Part shown: piece after piece, positions 1 through 9,858 of the stretch
Position numbering within the stretch: position 1 is the stretch's first letter
Layout: the number at the start of each line of letters is the position of its first letter
Source of the DNA: Roseovarius sp. MMSF_3350
Lineage (GTDB): Bacteria; Pseudomonadota; Alphaproteobacteria; Rhodobacterales; Rhodobacteraceae
Direction of reading: 5' to 3'
NCBI RefSeq assembly: GCF_030733425.1
Contig: NZ_JASHIZ010000004.1
Coordinates: 62,001-126,000, forward strand
DNA length: 64,000 nt
The notes under the pieces: generated by a model
What the model saw: only the letters and a program-made list of their open reading frames with translations
Databases searched by the model: none
Told to the model about the DNA's origin: nothing
Made by a program: the position numbers and the translations under genes

Positions 1-567
1 GTCAACGAGGAAGGCACCCCGCCCGAAACCCGCGTCGTGGCCATTTCCAACATGCAGGAACAGGACCGCACCTGCGAGGATGCGCTGCGCTCGGATCTCT
101 TCTACCGCCTCGGCGCGCTGCGCATCACCGTGCCGCCCCTGCGCCAGCGGGGCGAGGATATCCTGACGCTCTTCACCCGCTTCTCCGACGCCTTCGCCGA
201 TGATTACGGCTGCGAGGCGCCGCAGGTCTCCGCCCAGGAAGCCGCGCAACTCTTGCAGGCGCCCTGGCCGGGCAACGTGCGGCAACTCATCAACATCGCC
301 GAACGCGCCGTCCTGCAATCGCGCCGCGGCTCGGGCACCATCGCCTCGCTCCTGATGTCCGATCACCAGGACATGCAGCCGGTGATGACGACCGAGGGCA
401 AGCCGCTCAAGGAATATGTCGAGGCGTTCGAGCGGATGCTGATCGACAACACCATGCGCCGCCACAAGGGCTCCATCGCCAGCGTGATGGAGGAGCTCTG
501 CCTGCCGCGCCGGACCCTCAACGAGAAGATGGCGAAATACGGCCTGCAACGCTCCGACTACCTCTAA
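1..567 (+). CDS. Sigma-54-dependent response regulator, DctD-like (3' part)
   Basis: The reading frame is open from the first base, so the start and the receiver domain lie upstream of the window. What remains is the end of a AAA+ sigma-54 activator domain: the sensor-I-like stretch RVVAISNMQ, the arginine-finger region FYRLGALRITVPPLRQR, and the WPGNVRQL motif. A C-terminal Fis-type helix-turn-helix follows (HKGSIASVMEELCLPRRTL). The wording of these motifs and the DNA-binding tail resemble DctD, which activates C4-dicarboxylate uptake genes with RNA polymerase sigma-54. The DctD assignment is from overall resemblance; no dct transport gene is visible here to confirm it. Confidence 0.8.
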   Translation, partial: VNEEGTPPETRVVAISNMQEQDRTCEDALRSDLFYRLGALRITVPPLRQRGEDILTLFTRFSDAFADDYGCEAPQVSAQEAAQLLQAPWPGNVRQLINIAERAVLQSRRGSGTIASLLMSDHQDMQPVMTTEGKPLKEYVEAFERMLIDNTMRRHKGSIASVMEELCLPRRTLNEKMAKYGLQRSDYL

Positions 568-628
568 GCCTGCCGGAACCGGGTCATCGCCCGCGCGTTT
601 CTCCTGTAACAAACAAGGAGAGAGCAGC

Positions 629-1384
629 ATGACCCGCACCGTCATCGTCACCGGCGCCGGCTCCGGTATCGGCGCCGCCACCGCCAAACGCTTTGCAGAT
701 GACGGCTGGAACGTCGTTCTCAACGGCCGCACCCGCGAAAAGCTCGAGGCCGTCGCGGCCGAACTGCCCGAAATGCACGTCCGCGTGGTGCAGGGCGACG
801 TGGCGAACCCTGATGATGCCGCGCGCCTGGTCGAGGAGGCGGTCGACAGCTTCGGCGGCCTGACCTGCCTCATCAACAATGCCGGCATCGCCCGCGGCGG
901 CGAACCGGGCGCACTCAGCCACGACGATTTCAATGCCCAGATGCATATCAACGTGGGCGGCACCTTCAACTGCGTGACCGCGGCACTGCCGGAGCTGAAA
1001 AAGGCCGACGGCGCCTGCATCGTCAACACGTCCTCGGTGTCGGGCGAACGTGGCGACTGGGCGATGTTCGGCTACAACGCCTCGAAGGGCGCGATCAGCA
1101 ACATGACCCGTGCCATGGCGCTCGATCTCGCGCCCGAGATCCGCGTCAACGCCGTGGCGCCGTCGCTGACCGAGACCGAGTTGACCACGGATATCCGCGA
1201 CGACGACGCCCTGATGAAGCGTTTTTCCGATCGCATCCCTATGGGCCGGGGCGCCAAACCCGAAGAGGTGGCAAGCGTCATCGCCTTTCTGGCTTCGCAT
1301 GACGCCCGTTTCGTCAACGGCGTGGTGCTGCCCGTCGATGGCGGCCTTTCGGCATCGAACGGCCAGCCGAACTTCTCGGCCTGA
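629..1384 (+). CDS. SDR family NAD(P)-dependent oxidoreductase
   Basis: A complete 251-residue classical short-chain dehydrogenase. It has the Rossmann nucleotide-binding motif TGAGSGIG (residues 8-15), the NNAG motif near residue 85, a catalytic Ser in NTSSVSG, and the YxxxK pair at Tyr149 and Lys153. The C-terminal segment FVNGVVLPVDGG is typical of FabG-like members. An AAGGAGAG ribosome site lies just before the ATG. The substrate cannot be read from sequence. It follows the DctD-like gene by 61 bases on the same strand and may be co-transcribed with it. Confidence 0.9.
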   Translation: MTRTVIVTGAGSGIGAATAKRFADDGWNVVLNGRTREKLEAVAAELPEMHVRVVQGDVANPDDAARLVEEAVDSFGGLTCLINNAGIARGGEPGALSHDDFNAQMHINVGGTFNCVTAALPELKKADGACIVNTSSVSGERGDWAMFGYNASKGAISNMTRAMALDLAPEIRVNAVAPSLTETELTTDIRDDDALMKRFSDRIPMGRGAKPEEVASVIAFLASHDARFVNGVVLPVDGGLSASNGQPNFSA

Positions 1385-1854
1385 CTTCCGCAAACCTGCG
1401 CGATACAGGTTCCGCGCAGGTGCATTTTTCGCGGGCATTCTCCCATCGCGTGTGGTGGCGCACCGCCGCCATTTGTGGCAGGCGCAAGATTACCCATTGT
1501 GTTTTACCGCACTCAGCCCTTATTTAGGGAAGATGGTTCACCTTTTGTGGACCATTCCAGAGTTTCGCTGCCTCGGACCCGCAAGACGGGTCGCGGGGCA
1601 ACCGATTGGGTCCCGACGGGACCACGAGACGCCGGCACGCCCCAAGGGGCGATGCGGCACATGAATGGGGGCAGGGGCCGAGGCCCGACGCCCTGGAGAA
1701 GAACCGCGATGACGCGCGCGAGAACATCGACGTTCCACAGCAAGACCCGATCCGGTCGGGCCTGCCGCGTGTCGCATATCGCTCGAAAAAGACACGACCA
1801 ACGCACGCTCGCACCCCCAGGGGGCCGGCGGCCTTCGTCGTGCAACGGACATAC
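1385..1854 (+). promoter_or_regulatory. Structured leader region of rne
   Basis: These 470 bases lack a convincing gene. They hold a run of GC-rich inverted repeats upstream of rne: GACCCG/CGGGTC (1576-1581 and 1587-1592), GGTCCC/GGGACC (1609-1614 and 1618-1623), CGCCCC/GGGGCG near 1648-1661 and GGGCC/GGCCC near 1675-1686. Such tandem hairpins resemble the long rne leaders through which RNase E represses its own mRNA in Escherichia coli. The hairpins are seen; the autoregulatory role is inferred. I found no convincing -35/-10 pair. Confidence 0.5.
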
Positions 1855-4617
1855 ATGCCCAAGAAAATGCTTATCGATGCCACCCACGCGGAGGAAACCC
1901 GCGTCGTGGTGGTGGACGGAAACAAGGTCGAGGAGTTCGACTTTGAATCGGAGAACAAGCGCCAGCTAGCTGGCAACATCTACCTCGCAAAGGTCACACG
2001 GGTGGAGCCGTCGCTTCAGGCGGCCTTCGTGGATTACGGCGGCAACCGCCACGGTTTCCTCGCCTTTACCGAGATCCATCCCGACTATTACCAGATCCCC
2101 GTGGCCGATCGCGAGGCGCTCCTGGAAGAGGAACGCGCCTATGCCGAGGCAATGAGGGCGCGCGACGAGGAAGACGAGAAACCCAAACCCAAGCGCAGCC
2201 GCCGGCGGCGCTCGTCCAAGGCGGCTGACGCGGACAACGGAGATTCCGTTGCCAAGTCGGATATCGACGGGATGGAAACCATCGACCTCGACGACGAGGG
2301 CACGGCCGAGGGCGAGGGGCTCTCGCCGATGGAAACCGTGGCCGATACGCCGGTCGAGGAACCGCAGGACGACGAGACGGACAACGACGCGGACGATGAC
2401 ACGACCGAGGCCGCCACGGCAGAGACGGACGAGGGTGCCGGTCACGATCACGACGACGACAGCGAAAAGCGCTCCGACGCGTCGTCCAAGGACGAGACGA
2501 TCGAATCCGTCGCCGATGACGACGACCACGAGGATATCCGCCCGCCGCGCAAACCGCGCCCGCGCCGCTACAAGATCCAGGAGGTCATCAAGGTCCGCCA
2601 GATCCTGCTGGTGCAGGTCGTCAAGGAAGAGCGCGGCAACAAGGGCGCGGCGCTGACCACCTATCTCAGCCTCGCGGGCCGCTACTGCGTGCTGATGCCC
2701 AACACCGCCCGCGGCGGCGGCATCAGCCGCAAGATCACCAACGCCACCGACCGCAAGAAGCTCAAGGAGATCGCGAACGAGATCGACCTGCCCAAGGGCG
2801 CGGGCCTGATCGTGCGCACCGCCGGGGCCAAGCGCACCAAGTCCGAGATCAAGCGCGATTACGAGTACCTGCAACGCCTGTGGGAACAGATCCGCGAGCT
2901 GACGCTGAAATCCATCGCGCCGGCCAAGATCTACGAAGAGGGCGACCTGATCAAACGCTCGATCCGCGACCTCTACAACCGCGATATCGACGAAGTGCAT
3001 GTCGAGGGCGAGCGCGGCTACCGCATCGCCAAGGACTTCATGAAGATGATCATGCCGTCCCATGCCAAGAACGTGAAGCAATACGGCGACACCCTGCCGC
3101 TCTTCGCGCGCTACCAGGTCGAAAGCTACCTGGGCGGCATGTTCAACCCCACCGTGCAGCTGAAATCGGGCGGCTACATCGTCATTGGCGTGACCGAGGC
3201 GCTCGTGGCCATCGACGTGAACTCCGGCCGCGCCACCAAGGAAGGCTCGATCGAGGACACCGCGCTCAAGACCAATCTCGAAGCCGCCGACGAGGTCGCC
3301 CGCCAACTGCGCCTGCGCGACTTGGCGGGTCTCATCGTGATCGACTTCATCGACATGGACGAGCGCAAGAACAACGCCGCCGTCGAAAAGCGCATGAAGG
3401 ACAGGCTCAAGACCGACCGCGCCCGCATCCAGGTGGGCCGCATCTCGGGCTTCGGCCTGATGGAGATGAGCCGCCAGCGCCTGCGCCCCGGCATGCTCGA
3501 GGCCACGACCCAGCCTTGCCCCTCCTGCCACGGCACCGGCCTCATCCGCTCGGACGACAGCATGGCGCTTTCCATCCTGCGCCAGATCGAAGAGGAAGGC
3601 ACCCGTGGCCGCTCGCGCGAGGTGCTGGTCAAGTGCCCCGTGGGCATCGCCAACTTCCTGATCAACCAGAAACGCGAACACGTGGCGCAGATCGAGGGCC
3701 GCTATGGCCTGTCGGTGCGGATCGAGGGCGACCCCGCGCTCATCAGCCCCGACTTCTCGCTTGAAAAGTTCAAGACCGCGACACGCGTGGTGAAACAGAC
3801 CTCCGCTGCCGTGGTATCGGTCGACAGTTCGCTGATGGACGATATCGACGCCGCCGAGGAGGCCGAAGCGCCCGATCCCGTCGAGGCGCCGCCCGCGCCG
3901 GAGAATGACAACGGCGATAACGAGGGCCAGCCCAAGAAAAAGCGCCGGCGGCGGCGCCGTTCACGCTCGCGTTCCAAGTCCGGCAATGGCGAGAACGGGC
4001 AGAACGGCAACGGCCAGGACAATAATGGCCAGTCAGGCGAGGACCAGTCGGCCAACGACCAGCCCCAGCACGAGGACGGGTCTCAAAAGGACGACAAGCC
4101 GTCCGAGGCCGAGCCTGTCGCGGCCAAGTCGGAAGATACTTCACAAGAGGTGCCGAAAGAGGACAAGCCCAAGCGCGTGAGCCGCTCGCGCAAGAAGAAG
4201 ACCGACGACGCGCCGAAGGAAGAAACCGCCGCGGCCGAGAGCGCCGAGGCCGCGCCCGAGGACAAACCGGCGGACAAGCCGAAGCCCAAGCCGCGCTCGC
4301 GCAGCAGGAAAAAGGCAGAGCCCGCGGCCGAGACCGCGGCGGAAGCGCCAGCGGACCCCGCTCCAGAGGTCGCTTCGGAACCTGCGCCAGCACCGGCCCC
4401 GGAGGCAGCGGAAGCCGCGTCGGAATCGGTCGCCGAGACGTCTCCCGAACCAGAGGCCGAGGCCAAGCCGGCCAGGAAACCGCGCACGCGTTCGACCTCG
4501 ACCCGTAAAAAGCCCGAGCCCGTCGCCGCCGAGGCCGCCGACACTGCCGAGGCCGCCACGAAAGAGGCGGACGAGGACAAGCCCAAGCGCAAGGGCTGGT
4601 GGTCTTTCGGAGGTTAG
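1855..4617 (+). CDS. rne: Ribonuclease E/G family endoribonuclease
   Basis: 920 residues. The start at 1855 (MPKKMLIDATHAEETRV) matches the usual N-terminus of alphaproteobacterial RNase E. The frame stays open upstream but encodes basic low-complexity sequence unlike the family. The S1 RNA-binding region is split by a long acidic/basic insertion (about residues 95-240), usual in Alphaproteobacteria. The catalytic DNase-I-like domain carries the metal-binding aspartates in AIDVNSG (near 451) and VIDFIDMDE (near 496), then the zinc-link PCPSCHGTG (near 555). The last 250 residues are a disordered Lys/Glu/Ala/Pro tail with Arg-rich patches, ending GWWSFGG; this is the degradosome scaffold part. 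It initiates mRNA decay and rRNA processing. Confidence 0.95.
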   Translation: MPKKMLIDATHAEETRVVVVDGNKVEEFDFESENKRQLAGNIYLAKVTRVEPSLQAAFVDYGGNRHGFLAFTEIHPDYYQIPVADREALLEEERAYAEAMRARDEEDEKPKPKRSRRRRSSKAADADNGDSVAKSDIDGMETIDLDDEGTAEGEGLSPMETVADTPVEEPQDDETDNDADDDTTEAATAETDEGAGHDHDDDSEKRSDASSKDETIESVADDDDHEDIRPPRKPRPRRYKIQEVIKVRQILLVQVVKEERGNKGAALTTYLSLAGRYCVLMPNTARGGGISRKITNATDRKKLKEIANEIDLPKGAGLIVRTAGAKRTKSEIKRDYEYLQRLWEQIRELTLKSIAPAKIYEEGDLIKRSIRDLYNRDIDEVHVEGERGYRIAKDFMKMIMPSHAKNVKQYGDTLPLFARYQVESYLGGMFNPTVQLKSGGYIVIGVTEALVAIDVNSGRATKEGSIEDTALKTNLEAADEVARQLRLRDLAGLIVIDFIDMDERKNNAAVEKRMKDRLKTDRARIQVGRISGFGLMEMSRQRLRPGMLEATTQPCPSCHGTGLIRSDDSMALSILRQIEEEGTRGRSREVLVKCPVGIANFLINQKREHVAQIEGRYGLSVRIEGDPALISPDFSLEKFKTATRVVKQTSAAVVSVDSSLMDDIDAAEEAEAPDPVEAPPAPENDNGDNEGQPKKKRRRRRRSRSRSKSGNGENGQNGNGQDNNGQSGEDQSANDQPQHEDGSQKDDKPSEAEPVAAKSEDTSQEVPKEDKPKRVSRSRKKKTDDAPKEETAAAESAEAAPEDKPADKPKPKPRSRSRKKAEPAAETAAEAPADPAPEVASEPAPAPAPEAAEAASESVAETSPEPEAEAKPARKPRTRSTSTRKKPEPVAAEAADTAEAATKEADEDKPKRKGWWSFGG

Positions 4618-4637
4618 ACCGCTTCGATCGAGACGAG

Positions 4638-4666
4638 AAACGCCGGGGCAGGACCCCGGCGTTTTT
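4638..4666 (+). terminator. Rho-independent terminator of rne
   Basis: An 8-bp GC stem, CGCCGGGG/CCCCGGCG, with a 5-base loop is extended by AAA/TTT and ends in TTTTT, 21 bases after the rne stop codon. Confidence 0.9.
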
Positions 4667-4698
4667 ATTTGTGCGCTGTGGCAGTTCAAGAACCACCC

Positions 4699-4858
4699 GT
4701 CCCGGGCTTGACCCGGGACCTCATCGGTCAGAGATCCCGGATCAGGTCCGGGATGACGTTAGCCCGCCAGCCTCCGTCATCCTTGGGCTCGACCCGAGAA
4801 TCTCCGCATAAAGAGATCCCGGATCAGGTCCGGGATGAGTGCCGGGTCAGCCCGGCAC

Positions 4859-4860
<2 letters not shown>
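4699..4860. repeat. Palindromic REP-like repeat cluster between rne and thiC
   Basis: Two copies of a 27-base unit built on AGAGATCCCGGATCAGGTCC lie at 4730-4756 and 4812-4838, and each contains the inverted repeat ATCCCGGA/TCCGGGAT. A perfect inverted repeat GTCCCGGG-CTTGA-CCCGGGAC lies at 4699-4719, and a decayed version of it sits between the two copies. Another, GAGTGCCGGG-TCAG-CCCGGCACTC (4837-4860), touches the thiC stop codon and could end thiC transcripts, although it has no T-run. These are typical intergenic repetitive palindromes of GC-rich alphaproteobacteria. Confidence 0.8.
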
Positions 4861-6682
<1,822 letters not shown>

Positions 6683-6780
6683 TCAAAAAGACACCAGAAG
6701 ATGCGTGGCTTGGGGGAAACGCGGGGGCGCTTTGGCCCCGTCTTCGGACAGCAGCGCCCGGGCGGCCCGGGAGTGCGATC

Positions 6781-6880
6781 CTAGCTTCCTACGCCAGTGT
6801 CAACTGGGTCAGGTTCAAAGGGTCGCATCACCGGGCATTTGCCCACGTCAGCCTCTCAGTCCCCTGGGCGGGACCCCCCT
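6781..6880 (-). promoter_or_regulatory. TPP riboswitch (THI element) upstream of thiC
   Basis: On the minus strand the segment contains the two conserved halves of the THI box: GGGACTGAGAGG and, after a variable arm, ACCCTTTGAACCTGACC followed by GGCGTAGGAAGCTAG. It ends about 120 bases before the thiC start, consistent with control of translation or early termination by thiamine pyrophosphate. Confidence 0.95.
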
Positions 6881-6944
6881 GCGTGGCGCCACGCTAGCGA
6901 AAGGCTTCCGTCATTTCAACGGTCAATCGGCGAAACGCGCCGGA

Positions 6945-7307
6945 TCACACCGGAACGTCGTCAAGGTCGCGGCCCGGCTTCGGTTTGGCCTTCTCCGCCG
7001 TCACCTCCACCGCAAGGCCCATCTTGCGCATCATGCGCTGCGTTTCCTCGGTATAATCCGCCATCGCCTTACGGCAGAAATCGGTCTGCACCTTCATCAG
7101 CTCCTGCGGGGTCGTGCAGGCCAGCATCGCGCGCTGCACCTCCATATCCTCCTGAAGCCGTGCGTTCATGAACCGCATGCTTTCCTGCATGATCTCCATC
7201 CACGCCGTCGCGGCCACGGGGCTGAAGGCCGCCATCCCCGCGCGGGTCGCCGCGCCCGCCGGGTCCACGGCGTCGGCGGTCTCTTTCGTCTTCGTGGATT
7301 TCGCCAT
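6945..7307 (-). CDS. Phasin-like small protein
   Basis: 120 residues. The protein is almost wholly helical, with an amphipathic central segment (WMEIMQESMRFMNARLQEDMEVQRAMLACTTPQEL, quoted here in two parts: WMEIMQESMRFMN and ARLQEDMEVQRAML) and the phasin-like phrase TTPQELMKVQTDF. Phasins coat polyhydroxyalkanoate granules. The ATG at 7307 is preferred because AAGGAG lies 8 bases upstream; a GTG nine bases earlier is too close to it. No PHA synthase is nearby, so a granule role is inferred from resemblance only. Confidence 0.65.
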   Translation of the reverse strand: MAKSTKTKETADAVDPAGAATRAGMAAFSPVAATAWMEIMQESMRFMNARLQEDMEVQRAMLACTTPQELMKVQTDFCRKAMADYTEETQRMMRKMGLAVEVTAEKAKPKPGRDLDDVPV

Positions 7308-7460
7308 CTCTGCCACTCCTTTCGGTCGGTCTCGGGGCAGGGATGATCCTAGCGCGTTTCCCGTCCTTCGCCACCCGGTGCATCTTTACCTCGGGCCGGT
7401 GCCGTGCAAAATCTCCGCACCGCACCGCACCGCAGGGCACAAGCGCCGAGGAGACCTTGC

Positions 7461-7874
7461 ATGTCCCCCGACCTCGAAACCCTCGAACATCGCTACCCCG
7501 GCGCCGAGACCTTCACTTTCGGTGACAACCGCACCCTGTGCGACACCTTGCTGGCCCTCGTTCGGGCGGGCCGAAAGGTGGCGACCTGCGGGGCGCTGGC
7601 CGAGTTCCAGGCTGGCGAGGCCATGCCGAAAGTCGGGCGTTGCGATATCGCGCTCAACTGGGACGGCACACCGGCGCTGGTGATCGAAACGATCGAGCTG
7701 ATCCGCTGCCGCTTTGACGAGGTGACCGAGGCGATGGCCCTGGCCGAAGGCGAGGATGACAGCCTCGAAGGCTGGCGCGAAGGCCACCGCGCCTATTTCG
7801 AACGCACCTGCGGTTTTTTCGCCAACATGCAGATCATCTGGGAACGCTTCCGCCTGGTCGAAGATCTGGGCTGA
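7461..7874 (+). CDS. ASCH domain-containing protein
   Basis: 137 residues. It matches the ASCH fold pattern seen in proteobacterial members: an N-terminal FTFGDNRTLCDTLLALVRAG, the GRKVATCGALAEFQAGE strand, and a central WDGTPALVIETIELI segment followed by GEDDSLEGWREGHRAYF. ASCH proteins are related to the PUA fold and are thought to bind RNA; some are N4-acetylcytidine amidohydrolases. The specific activity is unknown. The ATG follows GAGGAGACC. The gene stands alone between the phasin-like gene (divergent) and a small exported protein. Confidence 0.85.
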   Translation: MSPDLETLEHRYPGAETFTFGDNRTLCDTLLALVRAGRKVATCGALAEFQAGEAMPKVGRCDIALNWDGTPALVIETIELIRCRFDEVTEAMALAEGEDDSLEGWREGHRAYFERTCGFFANMQIIWERFRLVEDLG

Positions 7875-8078
7875 CACGTTTCCGAGCATCCGTATCCCGA
7901 ACACGGTGGCGACCCGCGCGCCGCAGGGTTGGCACATGCGGGGGGGGGCGGGCGGCCTCGTTCAGGGCAACCGCGATGAATATTGGCAAAGCGCCGGCGC
8001 AGGAAAACCTTTTGAACCAATTTGCTCGGCGAAGAGACCTACAGACGTACTGATAATGCGTTGAAAATGGAGCTGATC

Positions 8079-8417
8079 ATGAAACGCCGTGAACTTCTGT
8101 CGAACATCGCACTTGGCCTTTCGGCGATTGCCGTCGTGGCGTCAACCAACGTCGCCGTGGCGGACACGCTCGCGGCTCGCAAGAATACCGATCCGGAAAG
8201 CATGCAGCAGTTCAAGTCTGGCACGTCCGGCGACACCGGAATTGGCGGTCTGAAGGGAAACGGCCGTCCCGGCACACACGGGCTGGACCACGACACCGAC
8301 GCACAGCTCGATGTCTGGGTGGCGCGCTGCAACGATGCAGGTGGCGGTATGGTAACCGCACCAGACGACAATTACGAATGCCATGACCGCAACGGTGACC
8401 CGATCCAGGACTGGTGA
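8079..8417 (+). CDS. Small exported protein of unknown function
   Basis: 112 residues, starting MKRRELLSNIALGLSAIAV, a typical Sec signal peptide with likely cleavage after AVA (about residue 27-28). The mature part is hydrophilic and rich in Gly and Asp (GTSGDTGIGGLKGNGRPG) and contains two cysteines, in ARCNDAGG and YECHDRNG, that could form a disulfide. GGAG lies 6 bases before the chosen ATG; an ATG 12 bases upstream is less well placed. I do not recognise the family. Confidence 0.65.
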   Translation: MKRRELLSNIALGLSAIAVVASTNVAVADTLAARKNTDPESMQQFKSGTSGDTGIGGLKGNGRPGTHGLDHDTDAQLDVWVARCNDAGGGMVTAPDDNYECHDRNGDPIQDW

Positions 8418-8708
8418 GACGACCTCCGGAGCGAAAAAAGCCCCGGGGGACACCAATCTCCACCTGCGATGAGGCTGACCTCACCGGCCTCATCACCCTT
8501 GAGCCACAAACTCCTGCGAAGGACCGGTCGGCGTCAGTCGACGAGGGTTCAATCAATGCGCGCGATCGACGGGCGGGCGCGGCAAAGATACCGAGACGCG
8601 ATCGGATTATGAGGATGACGAAGGGGGCAAAAAGCCGCTTCGAGAGCACGCATCCTGACGTCGCGTCAAACTCTTTCTGTCAAGCAGCCCTTCGGGTCCG
8701 AATGCGGT
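8418..8708. other. Intergenic region without identified features
   Basis: These 291 bases separate the exported protein from tusA, whose 3' end faces this gap. I see no gene, RNA signature or clear terminator. Open frames here have no ribosome site or family resemblance. Confidence 0.5.
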
Positions 8709-8936
8709 CTATCCTTTGCGCACGCGGTACAGCGTCACTGCCCCGTTCTCAACCATCTCGACCAGTTCATGCCCCGCCTCGGCGCAGAAATGCGGCACGT
8801 CGATCACCGCCGCCGGGTCATCGGCGCGCAGCACGATCACGTCGCCGGGCGCCAGCGGCTTCATCCGCTTGCGCAGCTTCAGAACGGGCAGGGGGCACAA
8901 CAGCCCGGTGGCGTCGATCATTTCAGGTTCGCTCAT
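8709..8936 (-). CDS. tusA: TusA/YeeD-family sulfurtransferase
   Basis: 75 residues with the family hallmark CPxP: IDATGLLCPLPVLKLRKRM, Cys14 being the persulfide-carrying residue. The remainder (DVIVLRADDPAAVIDVPHFC) is standard. TusA-type proteins relay sulfur, for example for tRNA thiolation or molybdenum-cofactor synthesis. The frame extends far upstream, but the ATG at 8936 gives the canonical start. The gene is divergent from ccdA with about 105 bases between the starts, so a shared regulatory region is likely. Confidence 0.93.
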   Translation of the reverse strand: MSEPEMIDATGLLCPLPVLKLRKRMKPLAPGDVIVLRADDPAAVIDVPHFCAEAGHELVEMVENGAVTLYRVRKG

Positions 8937-9041
8937 GGGCTCGCAGGTAATCCAACCGTTACAGCCTGTCCACCGAGATGTGACCGGGGCGTGACGCCGC
9001 ACCGCGTGACGCCCCCCGCGTTTTGCACTAGACCGAGGATC

Positions 9042-9794
9042 ATGTACGGAATCGACATCATAGACGCCACCCTGATCCCCGCCATGGCCATCGCGCTGAT
9101 GGCCGGTGTCGTGTCGTTTCTCAGCCCCTGCGTCCTGCCCATCGTGCCACCTTACCTGGCCTACATGAGCGGCGTCACCGTGACCGACCTGCAAGGTGCA
9201 CGCGCCACGCGCAACAAGGCGATCCTGCCCGCGCTTTTCTTCGTGCTCGGCCTGTCGACGGTGTTCCTGCTTCTGGGGTTCGCCGCCTCGGCCATGGGGC
9301 GCCAACTGCTGCAATATCAGGATTATTTCAACACCGCGGCCGGCCTCATCGTGATGGTCTTCGGTCTGCACTTCCTCGGCATCTTCCGCATAGGCCTGCT
9401 GGACCGCGAGGCCCGCCTCGACGTGGGCGACAAGGGTGGCACCACCTTCGGCGCCTACATCCTCGGTCTCGCCTTCGCTTTCGGCTGGACCCCCTGCATC
9501 GGGCCGCAACTGGGCGCGATCCTGTCGCTTGCGGCGTCCGAGGCATCGGTCACGCGAGGCACGCTACTGCTCGCTGTCTATGCCGCGGGCCTCGGCATTC
9601 CCTTCCTGCTGGTCGCCGCCTTCCTGCCGCGCCTCACCGGCCTCATGGCCTGGATGAAGCGCCACATGGACCAGATCGAGCGCATCATGGGCCTGCTTTT
9701 GTGGACCATCGGCCTGCTGATGCTGACCGGCGGTTTCGCCGCCTTCTCCTACTGGCTGCTCGAGATGTTCCCGGCCTTGGCCACGCTGGGCTAA
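9042..9794 (+). CDS. ccdA: Cytochrome c biogenesis protein CcdA
   Basis: 250 residues, an integral membrane protein with six hydrophobic segments. The conserved cysteines are in SFLSPCVLPIVPPYLAY and in FGWTPCIGPQLGAI, the pair that passes reductant across the membrane to periplasmic thioredoxins for cytochrome c maturation. The ATG at 9042 follows GAGGATC. Longer in-frame starts would run into tusA and have no family match. Confidence 0.95.
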   Translation: MYGIDIIDATLIPAMAIALMAGVVSFLSPCVLPIVPPYLAYMSGVTVTDLQGARATRNKAILPALFFVLGLSTVFLLLGFAASAMGRQLLQYQDYFNTAAGLIVMVFGLHFLGIFRIGLLDREARLDVGDKGGTTFGAYILGLAFAFGWTPCIGPQLGAILSLAASEASVTRGTLLLAVYAAGLGIPFLLVAAFLPRLTGLMAWMKRHMDQIERIMGLLLWTIGLLMLTGGFAAFSYWLLEMFPALATLG

Positions 9795-9858
9795 AGCCTT
9801 ACTCTCGCCCCAAACTTGCGCTACCATCGCGCCAAGAAGAGGCCATAAAAGGTCTGGC

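Noticed and set aside
584..1438. Long minus-strand open frame opposite the SDR gene
   Set aside because: It is the mirror of a well-supported SDR gene in GC-rich DNA; the protein is low-complexity His/Arg/Ala-rich and has no family features.
1966..3681. 571-codon minus-strand frame opposite rne
   Set aside because: It lies wholly within the RNase E gene and translates to Leu/Asp/Val/His-rich sequence typical of antisense frames.
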